NCBI RefSeq assembly: GCF_009834545.1
Contig: NZ_CP019427.1
Location: 5,701,001 to 5,765,000, forward strand
Origin: Pseudomonas sp. S04
Lineage (GTDB): Bacteria > Pseudomonadota > Gammaproteobacteria > Pseudomonadales > Pseudomonadaceae
Direction: 5' to 3'
Length of the DNA stretch: 64,000 bases
Positions 59,233 through 64,000 of the stretch are shown in pieces. Within the stretch, counting starts at the first letter, position 1. Each line of letters starts with the position of its first letter. Below the pieces are notes generated by a model that saw nothing but the letters and a program-made list of their open reading frames with translations, was not told the DNA's origin and made no database searches. Made by a program: the position numbers and the translations under genes.

Positions 59233-60255
59233 CTATTTCGGTGCAAGCTCTCTCAAATGGCGTGCTACCGCAATCCACGCACCGATATAACCCAACAACA
59301 CCGCACCAAGCAAGAGCGACAGACCATCGGCTACTGGCACACCTGCCAAGGCAAAATTACTGCCATACAGACCGGCTAGCCCGGTGACCGCATCATTCAG
59401 CCAGTTCAGGCCAAACGCCAGGACACCCCAGGAAAGAACCCCGGCGCCAAAGCCATAAAGCGCGCCCATATAGAGAAAAGGTCTACGCACATAGCTATCA
59501 GTGCCGCCGACCAGTTTAATCACTTCTATCTCGGTGCGGCGGTTTTCAATATGAAGACGAATGGTATTGCCTATCACCAAAAGTAATGCAGAAACCAGCA
59601 ACACCGTCAGACCGAAGACAAACCGCTCGCCCAGCTTGAGAATGGCTGCCAGGCGCTCGACCCAGACCAGGTCAAGTTGCGCCTGCTGCACCTTCGGCAA
59701 CTCGGCCAGGCGCTGACGCAAACCTTCCAGGGTCGCCTTGTCGACTTCCTTGGGGGTCACCAGCACTACGCCCGGCAGCGGGTTTTCCGGCAACTCCTTG
59801 AGCGCTTCGCCCAGGCCGGACTGCTGCTGGAACTCCTGCAGTGCCTGCTCCCGACTGATGTACTCGGCCTCGGCGACGCCCGGCATGGCCTTGATCTGCT
59901 CACGCAGCCGCTCGCCTTCGCTGGCACTCGCATCCAGTTGCAGGTACAGGGAAATCTGCGCCGCACGCTGCCAGGAGCCGCCCAGGCGCTCGACGTTACT
60001 CAGCAAAAGTGACAGCCCCATCGGCAAACTCAGGGCAACGGCCATTACCAGGCAGGTAAAAAAGCTGCCGATCGGCTGCTTGCCCAGGCGACGCAGGCTG
60101 TCGAGCAGGCTGGCGCGATGGCTTTCGATCCAGGCGCGCAACAGGGTGCGGAAATCCGGGCCATCGTCTTCATCGCGTTTTTTCTTCTGCGGTTGCGGAT
60201 CGGCGGCCTTGGGGGCCACGCGCTCGGAAACCTTAGGGCTGCGCGTCGCACTCAT
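59233..60255 (-). CDS. ftsX: Cell-division protein FtsX
   Basis: A 340-residue inner-membrane protein with four transmembrane helices. A hydrophilic N-terminal region (about 1-60) precedes helix 1 (FFTCLVMAVALSLPMGLSLLL). A periplasmic domain of about 110 residues follows, then three C-terminal helices. With FtsE it forms the ABC-like complex that activates murein hydrolases at the septum. The ATG overlaps the ftsE stop. Confidence 0.96.
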   Translation of the reverse strand: MSATRSPKVSERVAPKAADPQPQKKKRDEDDGPDFRTLLRAWIESHRASLLDSLRRLGKQPIGSFFTCLVMAVALSLPMGLSLLLSNVERLGGSWQRAAQISLYLQLDASASEGERLREQIKAMPGVAEAEYISREQALQEFQQQSGLGEALKELPENPLPGVVLVTPKEVDKATLEGLRQRLAELPKVQQAQLDLVWVERLAAILKLGERFVFGLTVLLVSALLLVIGNTIRLHIENRRTEIEVIKLVGGTDSYVRRPFLYMGALYGFGAGVLSWGVLAFGLNWLNDAVTGLAGLYGSNFALAGVPVADGLSLLLGAVLLGYIGAWIAVARHLRELAPK

Positions 60256-60923
60256 ACCCCGGCCTCCCCGTCGCCGATCAATCGGCCACGTTGCAGGGTC
60301 AGCATGCGGTGACGCATGCGGGCAATCAGCGCCAGGTCGTGACTGGCGATCAGCACGCTGGTGCCCAAGCGGTTGATGTCTTCGAACACGCCCATGATTT
60401 CTGCCGCCAGGCGCGGGTCGAGGTTACCGGTCGGTTCGTCCGCCAGCAGCAAGGCCGGGCGATGGACGATGGCGCGGGCAATGCCGACGCGCTGTTGCTG
60501 GCCGGTAGACAAGTCGCCCGGGTACAGGTCGGTCTTGTCCGAGAGCGCCACCCGCTCCAGGGCCGAATCCACGCGCTTGACGATCTCGGCCTTGGACAGG
60601 CCAAGGATCTGCAGCGGCAGCGCGACGTTGTTGAACACCGTGCGATCGAACAGCAACTGGTGGTTCTGGAACACCACGCCGATCTGTCGGCGCAGGAACG
60701 GGATCTGTGCATTGCTGATGGTCGCCAGGTCCTGACCGGCCAGCAGCAACTTGCCGGTGGTGGGACGCTCCATCGCCAGCAATAAGCGCAGCAGGGTACT
60801 TTTACCGGCACCCGAGTGCCCGGTGACAAACAAGAACTCGCCCCGACGGACTCGAAAGCTCAGCTCATGCAAGCCGACGTGACCGTTCGGATAGCGCTTA
60901 CCGACCTGTTCGAAACGAATCAT
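60252..60923 (-). CDS. ftsE: Cell-division ATP-binding protein FtsE
   Basis: A 223-residue ABC ATPase. Walker A GHSGAGKST (35-43), signature LSTGQQQRVGIARA, Walker B ALLLADEPTGNLD, and the switch histidine in LIASHDLAL. Pairs with FtsX. It overlaps ftsY by four bases and ftsX by four bases, showing a tightly coupled ftsY-ftsE-ftsX operon. Confidence 0.97.
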   Translation of the reverse strand: MIRFEQVGKRYPNGHVGLHELSFRVRRGEFLFVTGHSGAGKSTLLRLLLAMERPTTGKLLLAGQDLATISNAQIPFLRRQIGVVFQNHQLLFDRTVFNNVALPLQILGLSKAEIVKRVDSALERVALSDKTDLYPGDLSTGQQQRVGIARAIVHRPALLLADEPTGNLDPRLAAEIMGVFEDINRLGTSVLIASHDLALIARMRHRMLTLQRGRLIGDGEAGV

Positions 60924-62473
60924 GAACGCTCCCGCTCGGCAAACAGTGCCTGGACAAAGGGTTCTGCTTCAAAGGTACGCAAGTCATCGATGCCTTCACC
61001 GACACCGATGTAGCGAATTGGCAAACCAAACTGCTTGGCCAGGGCGAAGATCACCCCGCCCTTGGCCGTACCATCGAGCTTGGTCAGGGCCAGGCCGGTC
61101 AGGGCGACCGTCTGGTTGAATTGCTTGGCCTGGTTGATGGCGTTCTGCCCGGTGCCGGCGTCGAGTACCAGCAGCACCTCGTGCGGGGCCTCGGCGTCGA
61201 GCTTGCCGATGACCCGGCGAACCTTCTTCAACTCTTCCATCAGGTTGTCTTTGGTGTGCAGGCGACCAGCGGTATCGGCAATCAACACATCGATATTGCG
61301 CGCCTTGGCTGCCTGCACCGCATCGAAGATCACCGACGCAGAGTCGGCACCGGTGTGCTGGGCGATCACCGCAATGTTGTTGCGCTCGCCCCAGACCTGC
61401 AACTGCTCGACTGCGGCCGCGCGGAAGGTGTCACCCGCCGCCAGCATGACTTTCTTGCCTTCGAGTTGCAGCTTCTTGGCCAGCTTGCCGATGGTGGTGG
61501 TCTTGCCGGCGCCGTTAACGCCCACCACCAGGATCACGAATGGCTTGTTCTGCGAGGTGATTTTCAGCGGTTGCTCGACAGGCTTGAGCATCGCCGCCAG
61601 TTCCGCCTGCAGGGATTTGTACAGGGCATCGGCGTCAGCCAATTCCTTGCGCGCCACCTTCTGGGTCAGGCGCTGGATGATCACCGACGTGGCCTCGACG
61701 CCAACATCGGCAGTCAGCAGGCGGGTTTCGATGTCTTCGAGCAGTTCGTCATCAATGATCTTCTTGCCCAGGAACAGGCTGGCCATGCCCTCGCCGATGC
61801 TGGCGCTGGTTTTCGACAGGCCTTGCTTGAGGCGGGCGAAAAAGCCGGTCTTGGTTTCTTCGCTGCGCGCAGGCTCTGCGGCCACCGGCTCTGGAACAAT
61901 CGGGGCAACGGGAGCGGGCGCGACCACAACGGGAGCGGCCACCGGTGCCGGGACCGGGACCGGCTCTAGAGTCGGCTGCGGCACTGGCTCTGGCGCGACG
62001 AACGCGGCAATGACCGGTTGCGGCAGGTCCGGCTCGTCAATGACCAGCGGCTCGACCAACGGCTTGGTGTCGACCACCAACAGTTCAACTGCTTGCTGAA
62101 CCACGGTAGGCGCGGGAATCGGCGGGGTAATGTGCGGCGCCTGTTCGTCTGCAACCAAGGCCACCGGCTCTTCAGGGACCGGCAGGGTCAGCCACGGCGT
62201 GTGCACCGGCTCAGGAACAGGTTCTGGTGTAGGGGCTGGCGCAGACGCGAGCTCGACCACCGGCTGCAACACCGGCTCGGCCAATGGCAATACGACAGGG
62301 GCTACGGTTTCGACCACCGGAGCGGCTTCTATTACCGGCTCTGGCGCCACCTCAGGCAGTGGCTGTGGCTGTTCGACGACGGGTTCCTGCGGTTTTTTGC
62401 GCAGCCACCCGAACAGGCTTTTTTTCTCGCCAGCCGCAGCTGGGTTCTTCTTGTCGTCGTTGGAACCAAACAT
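60920..62473 (-). CDS. ftsY: Signal recognition particle receptor FtsY
   Basis: A 517-residue SRP-receptor GTPase that docks ribosome-SRP complexes at the inner membrane. An N-terminal A domain of about 195 residues is unusually rich in P, V, E and A, with many PEPV/PVVE-like repeats. The NG domain follows, with G1 [10 protein letters not shown] near 316-325, DTAGR and [37 protein letters not shown] is the usual amphipathic start. No Shine-Dalgarno is seen before the ATG (GTCCTCC precedes it). Confidence 0.96.
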   Translation of the reverse strand: MFGSNDDKKNPAAAGEKKSLFGWLRKKPQEPVVEQPQPLPEVAPEPVIEAAPVVETVAPVVLPLAEPVLQPVVELASAPAPTPEPVPEPVHTPWLTLPVPEEPVALVADEQAPHITPPIPAPTVVQQAVELLVVDTKPLVEPLVIDEPDLPQPVIAAFVAPEPVPQPTLEPVPVPAPVAAPVVVAPAPVAPIVPEPVAAEPARSEETKTGFFARLKQGLSKTSASIGEGMASLFLGKKIIDDELLEDIETRLLTADVGVEATSVIIQRLTQKVARKELADADALYKSLQAELAAMLKPVEQPLKITSQNKPFVILVVGVNGAGKTTTIGKLAKKLQLEGKKVMLAAGDTFRAAAVEQLQVWGERNNIAVIAQHTGADSASVIFDAVQAAKARNIDVLIADTAGRLHTKDNLMEELKKVRRVIGKLDAEAPHEVLLVLDAGTGQNAINQAKQFNQTVALTGLALTKLDGTAKGGVIFALAKQFGLPIRYIGVGEGIDDLRTFEAEPFVQALFAERERS

Positions 62474-62817
62474 GGAGGACGGCTATCTCACGGTAGCGAC
62501 GCGCCAATGGCGCCTCGGCAATTGAATATTCGATGCAGAACAGACTGTGTTTCACTCAGCTTGTTCACGCGCAACATTTTGTCGAGGTGCTCAACGGCAC
62601 CTCAAAGCTCGACTAACACCAAGGACTAAAACGGTATCTTCGGCGAAAACGCAGAGTTTAGCTGATAAACCCAAAGCTTCTTGCGCAAACCTATACAGCC
62701 TACTGACCGATCAATGGCCTCATAGGCGTGGCCGCCAGTAAAACGGATCAGTATCCTAGCACCTCCTCGCCCGCCGACGCTAAGACCAAGCGGGCAGCCC
62801 AACAGGTTAAAAAACGA
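62474..62817. other. Divergent intergenic region between ftsY and the M16 protease
   Basis: A 344-base region without a convincing coding frame. It holds a 7-bp hairpin GAGGTGC/GCACCTC (62584-62603) and A/T-rich stretches near 62620-62700 that probably include the two divergent promoters. No individual -10/-35 pair is secure. Confidence 0.5.
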
Positions 62818-64000
62818 ATGAATGCTCTAGCCCGCCGCGCTGCTGGCCTGCTGCTCAGCACAGTTTGTCTGCCCCTCGCAGCCCTGGCTGCCGACCCTCA
62901 ACCGACCCACGAATTCACCCTCGACAATGGCCTGAAGGTCATCGTGCGTGAAGATCACCGTGCGCCCGTAGTGGTTTCCCAGGTCTGGTACAAGGTTGGC
63001 TCCAGCTACGAAACCCCAGGCCAGACCGGTTTGTCCCACGCCCTGGAGCACATGATGTTCAAGGGCAGCGAGAAAGTCGGCCCTGGCGAAGCGTCGCTGA
63101 TCCTGCGCGACCTTGGCGCCGAGGAGAACGCTTTCACCAGCGACGACTTCACCGCCTACTACCAGGTGCTGGCCCGTGACCGCCTGGCCGTGGCCTTCGA
63201 ACTTGAAGCCGACCGCATGGCCACCCTGCGCCTGCCGGCCGACGAGTTCAGCCGCGAGATCGAGGTAATCAAGGAAGAGCGCCGCCTGCGCACCGACGAC
63301 AAACCAATGTCCAAGGCCTATGAGCGCTTCAAGGCCATGGCCTACCCGGCCAGCGGCTACCACACGCCGACCATCGGCTGGATGGCCGATCTCGATCGCA
63401 TGAAGGTCGAGGAACTGCGCCACTGGTACGAATCCTGGTACGCACCGAACAACGCGACCCTGGTAGTGGTCGGCGACGTGACCCCGGAAGAAGTCAAAAC
63501 CCTGGCCCAACGCTACTTCGGTCCAATCGCCAAGCGCGCCGTGCCACCGGCGAAAATCCCCCTGGAGCTGTCCGAGCCCGGCGAGCGGCAGATCACCCTG
63601 CACGTGCAGACCCAACTGCCGGCCCTGATGCTGGCCTTTAACGTTCCGAGCATTGCCACCACCCAGGACAAACGCTCGGTCAACGCCTTGCGCCTGATTT
63701 CCGCCTTGCTCGATGGCGGCTACAGTGGGCGCATCCCGACCCAGCTGGAGCGCGGTGAAGAGCTGGTCTCCGGCGGTTCGTCGAGTTACGACGCCTACAC
63801 CCGTGGCGACAGCCTGTTCACCCTGTCGGCAACCCCCAACACCCAGAAGCAGAAAACCATGGCCCAGGCGCAAGCCGGCCTGTGGAAACTGCTTGAACAG
63901 CTTAAAACCACCGCACCTTCCGCCGAAGAACTGGAACGTGTGCGAGCGCAAGTGATTGCCGGCCTGGTCTACGAGCGTGACTCGATCACCAGCCAGGCCA
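62818..64000 (+). CDS. M16-family zinc metalloprotease, 5' part
   Basis: An open frame from ATG at 62818 running off the window, at least 394 residues. Signal peptide MNALARRAAGLLLSTVCLPL ending AALA, then the pitrilysin-type domain FTLDNGLKVIVREDHRAPVV. The inverted zinc motif HxxEH is at 74-78 (HALEH), with the third ligand in EVIKEE near 153. A second half-domain begins near 235. It is probably a periplasmic peptidase. In P. aeruginosa a zinc protease gene lies divergent from ftsY in the same position, followed by a partner M16 gene and rsmD. Ribosome site weak. Confidence 0.93.
   Translation, partial: MNALARRAAGLLLSTVCLPLAALAADPQPTHEFTLDNGLKVIVREDHRAPVVVSQVWYKVGSSYETPGQTGLSHALEHMMFKGSEKVGPGEASLILRDLGAEENAFTSDDFTAYYQVLARDRLAVAFELEADRMATLRLPADEFSREIEVIKEERRLRTDDKPMSKAYERFKAMAYPASGYHTPTIGWMADLDRMKVEELRHWYESWYAPNNATLVVVGDVTPEEVKTLAQRYFGPIAKRAVPPAKIPLELSEPGERQITLHVQTQLPALMLAFNVPSIATTQDKRSVNALRLISALLDGGYSGRIPTQLERGEELVSGGSSSYDAYTRGDSLFTLSATPNTQKQKTMAQAQAGLWKLLEQLKTTAPSAEELERVRAQVIAGLVYERDSITSQA

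Overview
The window is a stretch of Pseudomonas chromosome, most like the P. fluorescens/P. putida lineage. Three things point there: high GC with strongly G/C-ending codons; gene content and order that largely follow the P. aeruginosa region running from the zinc protease-ftsYEX-rpoH genes through mtgA-thiSG-trmB-hemW-rdgB-metWX-proC-pilT-pyrBCR-gshB-pilGHIJ-chpA-rsmE-bioA to metF-ahcY; and many REP/REPIN palindromes of the two core types common in fluorescent pseudomonads (GTGGGAGCGGGCTTGCCCGC and GTAGGAGCGAGCTTGCTCGC). No tRNA, rRNA, insertion sequence, prophage or CRISPR array was seen.

Layout. 0-4.6 kb: a SahR-type regulator (ArsR helix-turn-helix fused to a methyltransferase fold) with a perfect operator, metK, ligB and a DUF1090 protein. 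4.7-13.4 kb: mixed genes (c-type cytochrome lipoprotein, mltA, MAPEG, DMT and MFS transporters), then a more A/T-rich amidase/VOC/LysR block, an FNT channel and an acyl-CoA thioesterase. 13.6-16.2 kb: an SAH riboswitch, ahcY and metF. 16.3-20.3 kb: an orphan GT-A-like protein, an orphan periplasmic binding protein and rhlE. 20.4-24.1 kb: yceI-cytochrome b561, bioA and rsmE. 24.1-29.2 kb: a block that I believe is extra relative to P. aeruginosa, with a binding protein, RidA, a D-amino-acid-dehydrogenase-like oxidase, a LysR regulator, a hemolysin III (PAQR) protein and a helix-turn-helix/nucleotidyltransferase fusion. That last gene is bounded by a REPIN and a perfect palindrome. 29.2-39.1 kb: the Pil-Chp chemosensory operon pilG-pilH-pilI-pilJ-chpA-chpC without pilK or chpB. 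39.4-45.4 kb: gshB, tonB, yqgE-ruvX and pyrR-pyrB-pyrC' (a dihydroorotase-like protein that has lost its HxH metal motif). 45.5-54.9 kb: a TM2 protein, an NlpC/P60 hydrolase, pilT (no pilU), yggS-proC-yggT-yggU, metX-metW, and a DUF4426-rdgB-hemW-DUF3392 run. 55-64 kb: trmB, thiG, thiS, DUF423, mtgA, rpoH with an AlgU-type promoter, ftsX-ftsE-ftsY and the start of an M16 zinc protease.

How the genes work together. S-adenosylmethionine metabolism recurs. metK makes SAM, ahcY clears SAH, metF supplies methyl-tetrahydrofolate, and metX/metW feed homoserine into methionine synthesis. BioA, RsmE, TrmB and HemW consume or depend on SAM. Two different SAM-cycle sensors appear 13.5 kb apart: the SahR operator and the SAH riboswitch. 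A second theme is type IV pilus control (Pil-Chp, PilT, a TonB3-like protein), apparently in a reduced form. A third is envelope and division (MltA, MtgA, NlpC/P60, FtsEX, FtsY). The least explained elements are the nucleotidyltransferase island with its 18-bp palindrome, the amidase/VOC block, the orphan GT-A protein, and the paired hairpins upstream of bioA.
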